NCBI RefSeq assembly: GCF_001909055.1
Contig: NZ_LVWI01000081.1
Location: forward strand, 1-64,000
Direction of reading: 5' to 3'
Length of the DNA: 64,000 nucleotides
Source: Paenibacillus helianthi
GTDB taxonomy: Bacteria > Bacillota > Bacilli > Paenibacillales > Paenibacillaceae
The position numbers were made by a program, and so were the translations under genes. Each line of letters opens with the position of its first letter. Within the stretch, counting starts at the first letter, position 1. Below the pieces are notes generated by a model, which was given only the letters and a program-made list of their open reading frames with translations, was not told the origin of the DNA and made no database searches. Below, one piece after another: positions 33,321 to 41,713 of this stretch.

Positions 33321-34099
33321 TCGGCATTATCGGTCCGCTGCTGGGTGTATACCTGATGCTGCGCAGGCAGGTGCTAATGGCCGATACGCTATCTCACGTG
33401 TCGCTTGCCGGCGTAGCGCTGGGTTCAGTGCTGCAGCTGAATCCGGCGCTCAGCGGATTTGCAGTGGCTGTGGCCGGCGGCCTTGTCATTGAGCAGCTCC
33501 GCCGTTCTTACCGTACATACAGTGAGCTTCCGGTAGCGATCATTATGACCTCAGGCCTTGCGCTGGCGGTAGTACTGATGAGTCTGAAACAGAACCTGAG
33601 CCGGAGCTTTACCTCCTATCTGTTTGGCTCCATCGTCGCCGTCAGTAATACCCAGCTGGGGCTGATAGCTATAGTGGCTGTAGTGGGTCTATTGTATTTT
33701 ATTCTTCTTCGACGTCCGCTCTATAGCCTGACCTTTGACGAAGAGACCGCCTCGATCAGCGGTGTTCATACCGGCTTGTTGTCATTTTCATTTGCTGTAC
33801 TGACCGGTATGACGGTTGCAGCGGCAATGCCGGTTGTCGGCGTACTGCTCGTATCCGCGCTGATTGTCCTTCCGGCGTCCATCGCTCTGCGGATTGCATC
33901 CGGTTTTACCGCCGCTATTCTGATTTCGGTCAGTGTTGGCCTTGCGGGTGTTTTCAGCGGCCTGACCGCTTCTTATTACATCAACACACCGCCCGGAGGT
34001 ACGATAGCCCTCATTTTATTATGCTTTCTTTTGGGTGCCATCTCCTTTCAGAAGCTGTTGGCAATCCGAAGACGCCGCAATGTCCGTAAGTCTACATAA
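33272..34099 (+). CDS. znuB: zinc ABC transporter permease
   Basis: 275-aa membrane protein of the ABC-3 family with eight or nine predicted helices. Typical segments are MLRRQVLMADTLSHVSLAGVALG near the N-terminus, MPVVGVLLVSALIVLPAS, and ASYYINTPPGGTI. ATG 33272 has GGAGGG a few bases upstream inside the end of znuC, indicating translational coupling. It forms the membrane channel with ZnuC and receives zinc from ZnuA. Confidence 0.95.
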   Translation: MLGYEFMQRAFWAGGLIGIIGPLLGVYLMLRRQVLMADTLSHVSLAGVALGSVLQLNPALSGFAVAVAGGLVIEQLRRSYRTYSELPVAIIMTSGLALAVVLMSLKQNLSRSFTSYLFGSIVAVSNTQLGLIAIVAVVGLLYFILLRRPLYSLTFDEETASISGVHTGLLSFSFAVLTGMTVAAAMPVVGVLLVSALIVLPASIALRIASGFTAAILISVSVGLAGVFSGLTASYYINTPPGGTIALILLCFLLGAISFQKLLAIRRRRNVRKST

Positions 34100-34119
34100 A
34101 AAAGGAGCTTGATCCCACT

Positions 34120-35193
34120 ATGCTGAGTTTTAAAATCCGCCACCTTACCGTTCTTTCCCTAGCCCTAACCCTGATTGCCGCGGGCTGCAACAGTAACAAA
34201 ACCCCAAGCAATGCGGAAAGTGCCGCCCCTGCTTCATCCGGAAGCACAGAGCCGACAGCCGCCGGTACCGAAGTCAAGGCGGGCAAGCTGGACATCAAGG
34301 TCAGCTTTTACCCGATGTATGAGTTCACCAAAAATATTGCCGGCGATTTGGCCGATGTGGAAACGCTGATTCCAGCAGGTGTAGAGCCGCATGACTGGGA
34401 GCCGACGGCTCAGGATATGGCTGAAATATCTGCTGCCGACATGCTTGTATACAACGGTGCCGGTATGGAGGGCTGGGCGCAGCAGGTGATCGGAAGTGCT
34501 TCCGGCACCCCGCTGATTGCTGTTGAAGCCAGTAAAGGGCTGAATATTATGGAAGGTGTGGAAGAGGAAGAAGAGGATCACACCGGAGCGGAAGATGATC
34601 ATGCTCCTGAAGAAGGCGAACATACTGATGAAGAAGGCGGGCATACCGATGAAGGCCACGACCATGGCGGTCTTGATCCGCATGTCTGGCTGGCACCTTC
34701 CCTTGCCATCAAGGAGGTTCAGACGATCACCGCCGCTTTGTCCGCAGCGTCTCCTGAGAATGCTTCAACCTTCAAATCGAATAGTGATGCCTATGTCGCC
34801 AAGCTGGAGCAGCTTGACCGGGATTTTAAGGAAGGTCTGAAAGATACAAAGCGCAAAGATTTCATCACCCAGCATGCTGCCTTCGGCTATCTGGCGAAGG
34901 AGTATGGCCTGACGCAAGTCCCAATCGCCGGTCTTTCTCCAGAGCAGGAGCCTTCCGCCGCCCAAATGGCCGGTATTGTGGAGTTCGCCAAGGCACATGA
35001 TGTGAAAACCATCTTTTTTGAAACCCTGGTATCATCCAGTGTCGCTGATACGGTCGCCCGGGAGATTGGTGCCAAGACCGCGGTGCTCAATCCGATTGAA
35101 GGCTTGACCGATGAGGACCGCAGCAGCAATCTGGATTACTTGAGTATTATGCGTAAGAACCTCGAAGCGCTGAAGACAGCGTTGAACGAATAG
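34120..35193 (+). CDS. znuA: zinc ABC transporter substrate-binding lipoprotein
   Basis: 357 aa. Lipoprotein signal with lipobox LIAAGC (Cys about 25), a Ser/Ala/Thr-rich linker, then the ZnuA/TroA fold. Metal ligands are expected at His in VEPHDWEP, His in DPHVWLAP, and His in FITQHAAFGYL. Between helices 2 and 3 lies an acidic His-rich loop (about 147-187, with repeated HTD and HDH units), diagnostic for zinc specificity. AAAAAGGAGC precedes the ATG; 20 bases separate it from znuB. Confidence 0.95.
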   Translation: MLSFKIRHLTVLSLALTLIAAGCNSNKTPSNAESAAPASSGSTEPTAAGTEVKAGKLDIKVSFYPMYEFTKNIAGDLADVETLIPAGVEPHDWEPTAQDMAEISAADMLVYNGAGMEGWAQQVIGSASGTPLIAVEASKGLNIMEGVEEEEEDHTGAEDDHAPEEGEHTDEEGGHTDEGHDHGGLDPHVWLAPSLAIKEVQTITAALSAASPENASTFKSNSDAYVAKLEQLDRDFKEGLKDTKRKDFITQHAAFGYLAKEYGLTQVPIAGLSPEQEPSAAQMAGIVEFAKAHDVKTIFFETLVSSSVADTVAREIGAKTAVLNPIEGLTDEDRSSNLDYLSIMRKNLEALKTALNE

Positions 35194-35235
35194 AGTTAGA
35201 TACAATACACCTATGAAGGGGGAAGTTGAAGCAGC

Positions 35236-35505
35236 ATGGCCAAGAAATCGAAGATCGTGAAAGAAATGAAGAGGCAGAAACTTGTAGCAGAATATGCTGA
35301 CAGACGGAGAGCGCTGAAGGCAGAGGGGGATTATATGGCTCTGCAAAAGCTGCCGCGCGATTCGTCACCCACCCGGCAAAAGAACCGTTGTGCCGTTTCC
35401 GGCAGACCCCGGGGATACCTAAGCAAGTTTCAGGTTTCAAGGATTATTTTCCGGGAGCTTGCGCTCAAAGGACAAATCCCCGGCATTACCAAATCAAGCT
35501 GGTAA
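35236..35505 (+). CDS. rpsN: 30S ribosomal protein S14, zinc-independent paralogue
   Basis: 89 aa starting [17 protein letters not shown], with the conserved [18 protein letters not shown] and [15 protein letters not shown]. It is longer than the zinc-binding S14 (about 61 aa) and lacks its two CxxC pairs, as in B. subtilis YhzA. Such paralogues replace the zinc form during starvation. It is 42 bases after znuA, so it is most likely the last gene of the Zur-controlled znu operon. AGGGGG lies upstream of the ATG. Confidence 0.95.
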   Translation: MAKKSKIVKEMKRQKLVAEYADRRRALKAEGDYMALQKLPRDSSPTRQKNRCAVSGRPRGYLSKFQVSRIIFRELALKGQIPGITKSSW

Positions 35506-35533
35506 CCGGTTCGACTGTATACCCGTTTCAGAT

Positions 35534-35578
35534 AGAACGGCTGTTTCTCTGCTTAAGCGGAGAGATAGCCGTTTTACT
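35534..35578 (+). terminator. terminator after the znu-rpsN operon
   Basis: AACGGCT (35536-35542) and AGCCGTT (35567-35573) enclose a second pairing TCTCTGC / GCGGAGA, followed by TTTTA. It ends the zinc island. Confidence 0.8.
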
Positions 35579-35684
35579 GTATATACAAGGTTTTACCAAA
35601 TATAGGGCGGTTAGGCTTTGCCTGATGAAGCAGGGTGAATTATGATAGTAGACAAATGTAACCGACCTTGAAGGAGGCCAGATC

Positions 35685-36101
35685 ATGAGTTATACCGATA
35701 CGTTCATCCGTGTAGCTGTCGATTGTCCGGTCGAGACAGGTATTATTCCTGTGTCTGCACGCCTGCACCCGCCGGTCCATGTCATACAGTATGAGCTGCT
35801 CTCAGGGTCGCCTTATACTTATACCCATGAAGAACTGCTGTACGAGGTACATGTGCGCCATAAGGAGATTCCTGACCAGGAGAGAGCGGAGCATAAGGAG
35901 GAGATCTGGACTGAGCTTTTCTCCAAAAGCCACCCTTGCTTGCGCGCCTCCATGCTGCCCAAAAGATATGGCTGGGGTATCCACTATAATCATGAGGGGA
36001 AAATCGCCCTGTATGGCAAAGAGTCCCCGGAGTATGATCATTTCACATCCGATAGCGTGAGCTGCGTCAGGCAGCTGAATGCGATGCGCAACCAAAAATG
36101 A
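35685..36101 (+). CDS. conserved hypothetical protein, DUF6157-like
   Basis: 138 aa with no membrane helix. The start SYTDTFIRVAVDCPVETGIIP and the later segments YELLSGSPYTYTHEELLY and LPKRYGWGIHYNHEGKIALYG read like the DUF6157 group of small cytosolic proteins of unknown function. AAGGAGG is 8 bases before the ATG. The next gene begins 18 bases after its stop, so the two may form an operon. Function is not known. Confidence 0.75.
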   Translation: MSYTDTFIRVAVDCPVETGIIPVSARLHPPVHVIQYELLSGSPYTYTHEELLYEVHVRHKEIPDQERAEHKEEIWTELFSKSHPCLRASMLPKRYGWGIHYNHEGKIALYGKESPEYDHFTSDSVSCVRQLNAMRNQK

Positions 36102-36119
36102 CAAAGAGGAGCACCGAAT

Positions 36120-36878
36120 TTGCATAAATATATTGAAGAGATCACGCTAAATACCTGGCCTGCAGAGCAAAGTGTGCTGCTGGAGGGCTGGATACTCCGC
36201 ACCTCGGCAGGCTACACCAAACGTGCGAATTCAGTAAATCCGCTATATGGACTGGATGCCCAGCAGGGCGGACTGGAAATCATGGACAAAATCCGCCTCG
36301 CCGAGCAGTATTATGCGGGAGCCGGGCTGAACACCGTATTCAAAATCACTCCCTTCATCCAGCCTGGAGACCTGGACGGACGTCTGGCTGAGCAGGGCTA
36401 CGAGATCGTGGAGCCTTCTTCGGTCAGAACTCTGGATCTGCAGGATCTGCCCGTTCCAGCTGGAAGGTACAATGTCCGAATCTGGGAGGAACTGACAGAA
36501 GACTGGCTGGAGGCTTTCGCGGGAATGACAGATCTGTCGTCTGCAAGCCGGGATACTCTGCGCAGAATGCTGTCCGCTTCCTCTTTGAAGCAGGGATATG
36601 CCCTGTTGCTAAAGGATGAGATGCCAGCGGCCTGCGGGCTCGGTGTTATCCAGCACGGGTACATCGGACTATATGATGTATGTACAGCTCCTGCATTCCG
36701 CCGGCAGGGGATGGCGGAGGAAATGCTGTGCAGCCTGTTGAACTGGGCCAAAAATCTGGGGGCGGCCCATTCTTTTCTTCAGGTGGTGCAGGCCAATGCA
36801 GGGGCTTCAGCACTATATGACAAGCTGGGCTTCCAGGAAATTTATCAATACTGGTACAGAGTGAAGAGCCGGCATTAG
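36120..36878 (+). CDS. GNAT-family N-acetyltransferase
   Basis: 252 aa from TTG 36120, with GAGGAG about 10 bases upstream. The C-terminal half holds the acetyl-CoA fold: IGLYDVCTAPAFRRQGMAEEML (motif A with RRQGMA) and VQANAGASALYDKLGF. The N-terminal half (LEGWILRTSAGYTKRANSV) fits the two-domain GNAT group with an extra N-terminal domain. Acceptor substrate unknown. It is 14 bases before the methyltransferase gene. Confidence 0.88.
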   Translation: MHKYIEEITLNTWPAEQSVLLEGWILRTSAGYTKRANSVNPLYGLDAQQGGLEIMDKIRLAEQYYAGAGLNTVFKITPFIQPGDLDGRLAEQGYEIVEPSSVRTLDLQDLPVPAGRYNVRIWEELTEDWLEAFAGMTDLSSASRDTLRRMLSASSLKQGYALLLKDEMPAACGLGVIQHGYIGLYDVCTAPAFRRQGMAEEMLCSLLNWAKNLGAAHSFLQVVQANAGASALYDKLGFQEIYQYWYRVKSRH

Positions 36879-36892
36879 GAGGAGAAAACCGT

Positions 36893-37519
36893 ATGTCAGA
36901 GTATTGGAGTACAAGATTTGCCCGCGAGGGTATGATCTGGGGGAATCAGCCCAGTCCATCGGCTTTTCAGGCCAAAGCATGGTTTCTTGAGCATGGAGTA
37001 AAATCCGTTTTGGTTCCCGGTGCTGGATATGGACGCAACACCAAGGTGTTCTCCTCTGATATGGACACTTATGGGGTAGAACTCAGCCATGCTGCCCTGG
37101 AACTTGCCGCAGCGTGGGACGGTGGAACCCGATTTATTGAAGGATCGGCATTGAAGCCTCAACTGGACATTACGGTAGATGCAGTATATTGCTATGATGT
37201 TCTTCATTTATTTCTTGCCGCAGAGCGCCGACGGCTCATAGACGCCAGTCTTGCGCAGCTCCGGCCCGGAGGCCTGATGTATTTCACCAGCTTTTCCGAT
37301 GAAGACCCAAACCATGGCCACGGGATAATGCTGGAGCCAGGCACATATGAATATAAGGAAGGGAAGTACGCCCACTTTTTCAGCGATGCGGATTTGCGGG
37401 AGCATTTTGCCGCAGTGGAGATTGTGGAGACGGGAACCTTTACTGAATCGCTGCCAAGCCCCGGAAGCGGGACGCATGAGTACATATTGAGGTCTATCCT
37501 CGCGCGTAAGAGAAAATAA
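36893..37519 (+). CDS. class I SAM-dependent methyltransferase
   Basis: 208 aa. SAM-binding motif I is VLVPGAGYGRNTKVF (about 40-54), followed by the acidic end of strand 2 (TYGVELSHAALELA) and motif post-I VDAVYCYDVLHLF. Residues near the start (FAREGMIWGNQPSPSA) match the TehB/TPMT-like branch, which includes tellurite and thiol methyltransferases. AGGAGG precedes the ATG. Its actual substrate cannot be told. Confidence 0.87.
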   Translation: MSEYWSTRFAREGMIWGNQPSPSAFQAKAWFLEHGVKSVLVPGAGYGRNTKVFSSDMDTYGVELSHAALELAAAWDGGTRFIEGSALKPQLDITVDAVYCYDVLHLFLAAERRRLIDASLAQLRPGGLMYFTSFSDEDPNHGHGIMLEPGTYEYKEGKYAHFFSDADLREHFAAVEIVETGTFTESLPSPGSGTHEYILRSILARKRK

Positions 37520-37541
37520 GGATGAAGGTAAATCATAGCAG

Positions 37542-37573
37542 GGCGCGGCCCTATATTATTTACAGGCCGCGCC
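37542..37573. terminator. hairpin between convergent genes
   Basis: GGCGCGGCC (37542-37550) and GGCCGCGCC (37565-37573) form a 9-bp G+C stem. There is no strong T-run, so termination efficiency is uncertain, but the position between convergent genes fits. Confidence 0.5.
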
Positions 37574-37578
37574 GGGAA

Positions 37579-38385
37579 TCAGACGAATTTCCCCTGAGAG
37601 GGGACGGATAGCTCCTTGAATGTCTTGCATAAATGGGCGAATTCCGTGGACAGCTCGGGCACGGACATGGGCAGTCCATGCCCGGTCATTACGATCCGCG
37701 GGTCAAGGAGAGCCAGCTTGCGGACGGACTTCTCCGCCTCTACCCAGTTTGTTGTGAAATAGGCCGGAGGACCGTGCAGCTCCTTGTGCTGGGTGATGAC
37801 TGCAAAAGCTGACTCCTGCTTGACAGTGATCACGGCATCCCCGGCAATTAGCACCTTGTCGTCAGGCCGGAAAAGTGAAATATGGCCAGGGCTGTGGCCT
37901 GGTGTATGCACCCAAGTCCAGCCTTCCGCGTAAGGGACTGTACCATTTTGCGGAAGCGGATGAACAGCATCCCCAAGATTAATCCCCCTGTGCGGGTATA
38001 GCGGCGATACGGTTGCCATGAGGCCTCCACCCACAGCAGGATCAGCCGGAGGATAATCCCGGGAGCCTGTGAGATAAGGGAGCTCCAAGCGATGTGCGTA
38101 CACCGGAACCCCTTTCCATTCCTCCAAAAGCTCCTTTAGATTGCCAACATGATCAAAGTGACCATGTGTCAGGATAATGGCTGCCGGCGGCTTGCCGAAC
38201 CGCTCCCAGGAAGTTTGCAGAATGCTCCCTGCGAAATTGCCCAGTCCGGTGTCAACCAGGATCCAATCTGATGCAGAATGACCTATATAGACAACGTTGA
38301 CAAATAATGTCCGAAGACCGGCTACACCCTCTGCTACATCCCAAGTGTCGGTCAGGCCGGCCGTCAATATTCCATTCAATTCCAC
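37579..38385 (-). CDS. MBL-fold metallo-hydrolase
   Basis: 268 aa. The metallo-beta-lactamase fold is marked by the zinc-binding HxHxDH in LTHGHFDHVGNL (about 74-85), a second His in WVHTPGHSPGHISLF, Asp in LIAGDAVI, and the last His in VMTGHGLPM. No signal peptide, so it is cytosolic. Glyoxalase II-like and quorum-lactonase-like enzymes share the fold, so the substrate is open. It stands alone on the minus strand. Confidence 0.88.
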   Translation of the reverse strand: MELNGILTAGLTDTWDVAEGVAGLRTLFVNVVYIGHSASDWILVDTGLGNFAGSILQTSWERFGKPPAAIILTHGHFDHVGNLKELLEEWKGVPVYAHRLELPYLTGSRDYPPADPAVGGGLMATVSPLYPHRGINLGDAVHPLPQNGTVPYAEGWTWVHTPGHSPGHISLFRPDDKVLIAGDAVITVKQESAFAVITQHKELHGPPAYFTTNWVEAEKSVRKLALLDPRIVMTGHGLPMSVPELSTEFAHLCKTFKELSVPSQGKFV

Positions 38386-38493
38386 CCGCGCACCTCCTGT
38401 GTTTTTATGAAGATTAATCTGGACGTCTTCTTGTAGTATGACCTTTTATTAACATATACATTAAAGGTTTCACGCTGAGGAAGCAGGAGTAAC

Positions 38494-38527
38494 ACCAAAA
38501 GGCCCTCTTCCAAAGGAAGCAGGGCCT
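38494..38527 (-). terminator. terminator of the XRE-regulator transcript
   Basis: AGGCCCTCTTCC (38500-38511) pairs with GGAAGCAGGGCCT (38515-38527) with one bulge; on the minus strand it is followed by TTTTGG. Confidence 0.75.
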
Positions 38528-38547
38528 GGTGATGGTATAATAAGCAG

Positions 38548-38643
38548 TTATGCGCAGTTGCAGTATGTAGCTTGCGGCTTTCTTGATTTCTCGCTGAAAC
38601 GGATACCTGAAAGCGAATCGCAGTATCCCTGCTTCGAGAGCAT
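38548..38643 (-). CDS. possible 31-aa Cys-containing peptide downstream of the XRE regulator
   Basis: ATG 38643 to TAA 38548 encodes a 31-residue peptide starting MLSKQGYCDSLSG and ending ATYCNCA, with three Cys and several Ser. It lies between the regulator stop and the terminator, so it would be on the same transcript. No ribosome binding site is visible and a second open frame overlaps it, so coding is uncertain. Confidence 0.25.
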   Translation of the reverse strand: MLSKQGYCDSLSGIRFSEKSRKPQATYCNCA

Positions 38644-38681
38644 TAGCTTTTTTAACAGACGGCGAAGCCGTTTTCTTCTTG

Positions 38682-39266
38682 TTATCGCCGTTCGCAGTCA
38701 GCAAACAGGATATGGCGCGGAATATGGAAGAAATTCTCGGCTTTTTCCTGCAGCGCCAGTGTAGGAAGGTGGCATTGATGCAGCCATTTGCGGAACGTTC
38801 CGGGATGGACCCCGATCCAAATGCTGACATCCGTAACGGAAAAATCATATACCATGCACAGCCCCGTAAGAATCACATTACTCTGGGGGGAATGGGCATT
38901 GGATCTTTTCATGAAGCGTGAAGGCGTCGGCTGGCATACAATCGGACTTTGCCGCAGAAGAGCCTCATTGAACAAGATATGGGACGGATAGCCTAGAATA
39001 CGGCAGACCTTCTCCAGATTGGTTCTGGAAGGAATACGTCCTTCATAGACCCATGCGCTAACGCTGCGTGAAGAGACGGAGAGTTCTTCCGCAAGCCGGG
39101 ACAGCTTCATGTCTTTAGCCATTAGAATGGCAAGCAGCACGCGGTTGCGGATCTGGCTGCGCTTCGGCCGGCGGAATCGTTTGACCCGTACACCTTGTCC
39201 AAGATATTTGCGGTTGATCAGAGACCAGGCCTGAATTTTATGTGATTCTTGCTGATTCTTAGGCAT
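38682..39266 (-). CDS. XRE-family regulator with two helix-turn-helix segments
   Basis: 194 aa from ATG 39266 after CGGAGGAATT. The first HTH (about 48-95) is a classical Cro/CI type: MKLSRLAEELSVSSRSVSAW, then RTNLEKVCRILGYPSHILFN. A second HTH-like segment (about 140-188: DVSIWIGVHPGTFRKWLHQ, then FFHIPRHILFADCE) repeats the same pattern. Two tandem DNA-binding units suggest it spans two half-sites or binds as a pseudo-dimer. No phage or toxin genes flank it. Targets unknown. Confidence 0.82.
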   Translation of the reverse strand: MPKNQQESHKIQAWSLINRKYLGQGVRVKRFRRPKRSQIRNRVLLAILMAKDMKLSRLAEELSVSSRSVSAWVYEGRIPSRTNLEKVCRILGYPSHILFNEALLRQSPIVCQPTPSRFMKRSNAHSPQSNVILTGLCMVYDFSVTDVSIWIGVHPGTFRKWLHQCHLPTLALQEKAENFFHIPRHILFADCERR

Positions 39267-39467
39267 AATTCCTCCGATATACTGATTTAATAATTTAGTA
39301 AATTTTCTGGTTCGGCTTTATATGACTTTAACATTTCGGTTACACTTTCGTCCAGGGTGAAATGCTTGGCGGTCCGCCTGTGCTTAAGTTTCTTTCAGAA
39401 GTGATGCTGGTATGATATATTTTTAGTAATCTATTTTACAATACTTAAGGCGCAGGGAGCGATATAG

Positions 39468-39755
39468 ATGATTAAGCACATTGTATTCTTCAAATTAAAA
39501 GACCGTGCTCCGGAAAAAGTCCAGGAAACCGTAGCGGTGCTCCGGAACATGGAAGGCAAGATTCCACAGCTGATCTCCATCGAGGTGGGGGCTGATCTCG
39601 TTCACTCTGAGCGTTCTTTTGATATTGCGCTGGTGACGGTAGTCGCTTCTATGGAGGATTTACAGGCGTATCAAGTGCATCCGGCCCATAAGGAAGTCAT
39701 AGCACACATCAACGAGGTCAAAGAAGTCTCATTTGCCGTGGATTACGAAATCTAG
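39468..39755 (+). CDS. Dabb-family stress-responsive alpha/beta barrel protein
   Basis: 95-aa dimeric ferredoxin-like protein. The opening IKHIVFFKLKDRAPEKVQE, the middle LISIEVGADLVHSERSFDIA and the tail YQVHPAHKEVIAHINEV are the signature of the Dabb (stress-responsive A/B barrel) domain. Some members cyclise polyketides, others are stress-induced with unknown roles. CAGGGAG precedes the ATG. It stands alone. Confidence 0.92.
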   Translation: MIKHIVFFKLKDRAPEKVQETVAVLRNMEGKIPQLISIEVGADLVHSERSFDIALVTVVASMEDLQAYQVHPAHKEVIAHINEVKEVSFAVDYEI

Positions 39756-39811
39756 GATAGAATGCAGAATAAGGCGGCAACCGCCATCAAATACCGGAAG
39801 GTGTGACGTCT

Positions 39812-39922
39812 ATGCGAGAGCTTGAATACCCGATGGAAGCGTTAACCTATTTGGTCGTTTTTCTGGCCGCGTGCATCATTATGCTGTTCTGGCTGAAACG
39901 CCGTGGCAAACGGGGGAAATAG
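39812..39922 (+). CDS. small single-helix membrane protein
   Basis: 36 aa: an acidic N-terminus (MRELEYPMEAL), one strong hydrophobic helix TYLVVFLAACIIMLFWL, and a basic tail KRRGKRGK. GGAAGG lies about 11 bases upstream. The charge pattern predicts the N-terminus outside and the tail inside. Function unknown; it is plausible as a real small gene because the helix and the ribosome binding site coincide. Confidence 0.5.
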   Translation: MRELEYPMEALTYLVVFLAACIIMLFWLKRRGKRGK

Positions 39923-39976
39923 TCCGGACTCTGCTAGCCGCTCAATTGCCACATCACCTGACTTGGAGGGTCTACT

Positions 39977-40417
39977 GTGTACTATGTTAACCGGAAACAG
40001 ATCGAAACTATACTCGGGCAGATACCCGATATCAATACCGGACTGCGGGGAGCGTCAGCCTCGTGGGATGGCGGAACATTCATGGGATTAGTTCAGGAAA
40101 GATGTCTGCATCTGGCGATCGAGGTTGTTACCGATGTAGGCAGCTCTTTGATTGACGGATTCATTATGCGTGATGCCGGAAGCTACGAGGACATTATTTC
40201 CATCATCCATGAGGAAAAGGTTTTTGCCGGCAGCGGCCTATATGATTTGCTCATCCAGCTTGTGGCGCTCCGCAAGCCATTGGTACAGGATTACTATGTA
40301 TGGGACCGTACGGCACTTCACCCGCTTGCCGCGCTGTTGCCGGAGGCACTGGAGCAATTTGCGGCCGAGGTGCGAAGCTATCTGGATCAGGAGCTGGGCG
40401 CACAGGCTCCAGTGTAA
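39977..40417 (+). CDS. DUF86/HepT-like HEPN protein (YutE-like), degenerate active-site motif
   Basis: 146 aa, GTG start after TTGGAGGG. The fold is recognised from FMGLVQERCLHLAIEVVTDVGSSLI and YDLLIQLVALRKPLVQDYY. HepT toxins carry an RX4HXY RNase motif; here the site reads RKPLVQDY, with Gln in place of His, so RNase activity is doubtful. No MNT-type antitoxin nucleotidyltransferase gene is adjacent. It is therefore probably the chromosomal YutE group and not an active toxin. The regulator gene follows after 75 bases. Confidence 0.82.
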   Translation: MYYVNRKQIETILGQIPDINTGLRGASASWDGGTFMGLVQERCLHLAIEVVTDVGSSLIDGFIMRDAGSYEDIISIIHEEKVFAGSGLYDLLIQLVALRKPLVQDYYVWDRTALHPLAALLPEALEQFAAEVRSYLDQELGAQAPV

Positions 40418-40491
40418 CGTTGCAGCGGCAACAGGGATATAACGATATAAAGGTGACCACAGGCGTCAGCTGTGAAAGGAAGGGGTCCTTG

Positions 40492-41157
40492 ATGATGAAG
40501 AAGGGGCAGGAAAGCGGATCTACGAGGCGCATGATTATGACGCTCCTGAAGATGAAAGGCCCGCTGACGATCGGTGCGCTCGCGGAGGAACTGGGAATAA
40601 CCGAAATGGGCGTCCGGCGGCATGTACTGCAGCTGGAGCAGGAATCGCTGGCCAAAACCAAGGTCGTCCGCCAGGCGATGGGTCGTCCGCTGCATGTGTA
40701 TTCGCTGACAGAGCGGGCGGAAGACCATTTTCCCAAAAACTATCATAATCTGGCACTGGAGCTGCTGCGTGAGCTGGATCACGGAAGTGGGCTGGATGCG
40801 GTTAATGTGCTGTTTGAAGGCCGAAAAAAGCGTATGCTAGCTCAGTATTCACCCATGATGGAGAACCGTGATCTGGAGGAACGGGTTGCCGAGCTATCCT
40901 CCATTCAGAATGCAGGCGGCTATATGGCCGAGTGGAACCGGGAAGAGGACGGCACATTTGTGATGCAGGAGTACAACTGTCCGATCCGCCAGGTGGCAAC
41001 CCAATACCGCAAGGCATGCCAGTGTGAACAGGGGCTGTTCGAGGAACTGCTGAGCGCGAAGGTTACCCGAACGGAATGTATGGCTGAAGGCGGTCAGAGC
41101 TGCCGGTATGCCATAGCGCCCCTTAAGAAAGACAAAACTTCGGAAATGAGCGGATAA
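40492..41157 (+). CDS. SufR-like winged-helix regulator with Fe-S cluster cysteines
   Basis: 221 aa from ATG 40492 (GGAAGGGG upstream); the longer frame overlaps the preceding gene. The N-terminal winged helix reads GPLTIGALAEELGITEMGVRR. The C-terminal domain has Cys163 (NCPIRQVA), Cys176 and Cys178 (ACQC), Cys196 (TEC) and Cys204 (QSCRY), in the order of the SufR family, which binds a [4Fe-4S] cluster and represses suf genes in cyanobacteria. Cluster sensing is inferred. No suf genes are in the window. Confidence 0.85.
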   Translation: MMKKGQESGSTRRMIMTLLKMKGPLTIGALAEELGITEMGVRRHVLQLEQESLAKTKVVRQAMGRPLHVYSLTERAEDHFPKNYHNLALELLRELDHGSGLDAVNVLFEGRKKRMLAQYSPMMENRDLEERVAELSSIQNAGGYMAEWNREEDGTFVMQEYNCPIRQVATQYRKACQCEQGLFEELLSAKVTRTECMAEGGQSCRYAIAPLKKDKTSEMSG

Positions 41158-41260
41158 TCTGTCACAAGACAAACTCTCTTTGCTTATGATGTAGCAGAAC
41201 TAGGCGATAGCCCGGATGGCCGGGCAGAGGCTCAAAACGATTCCAAGGGAGAGATGAAAG

Positions 41261-41713
41261 ATGAAAAAAGACAACAAAAGCTTGCTGTGGGGTATTCTGG
41301 CAGGTACTGTGGTAGGTTCTGTAACGGCTTTGCTGTTCGCCCCTAAGCCAGGCAAGGAGCTGCGCAAGGACATTGCGGAAGGAACTGCTGGAGCCATAGA
41401 TAAAGTGCAGGAAGTTGCCGGAACGGTAAGTGAAAAAAGCACGGAGCTGTACAGCAAAACCAAAGACGCTGCCCTCACTGTCGTCACTGAAGTCAAGGAA
41501 TGGAGCAAGCAATATACCTGTGCCGATGAAGAGGAGAAGGCTGCGGTAAGCGGTATTGTTGCTGAAGGTGAAGAGACTGGCATCATTTATGATGAAGCTG
41601 GTGAAGAGCTTGATGAGCTGGTAGAGCTGGATGTGCTGGATGCTGAATCCGATGCCGAAGCGGCTTTGGAAGATGACACCGAAAATGACAAAGATGGCAG
41701 CAGCATCGCCTAG
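41261..41713 (+). CDS. YtxH-domain protein
   Basis: 150 aa. One N-terminal membrane helix (LLWGILAGTVVGSVTALLF) followed by PKPGKELRKDI, the YtxH signature, then a long amphipathic region (KVQEVAGTVSEKSTELYSKT) like LEA-type helices, and an acidic C-terminus. YtxH-type proteins are general-stress proteins in Bacillus. GGGAGAG precedes the ATG. Its molecular role is not known. Confidence 0.88.
   Translation: MKKDNKSLLWGILAGTVVGSVTALLFAPKPGKELRKDIAEGTAGAIDKVQEVAGTVSEKSTELYSKTKDAALTVVTEVKEWSKQYTCADEEEKAAVSGIVAEGEETGIIYDEAGEELDELVELDVLDAESDAEAALEDDTENDKDGSSIA

Noticed and set aside
38414-38848. 144-codon minus-strand ORF overlapping the XRE regulator gene
   Set aside because: It overlaps the end of a convincing HTH gene in another frame, runs through the terminator and shows no domain.
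39977-41157. HepT-type toxin-antitoxin module
   Set aside because: The HEPN catalytic His is missing and the following gene is a Fe-S winged-helix regulator, not an MNT nucleotidyltransferase antitoxin.
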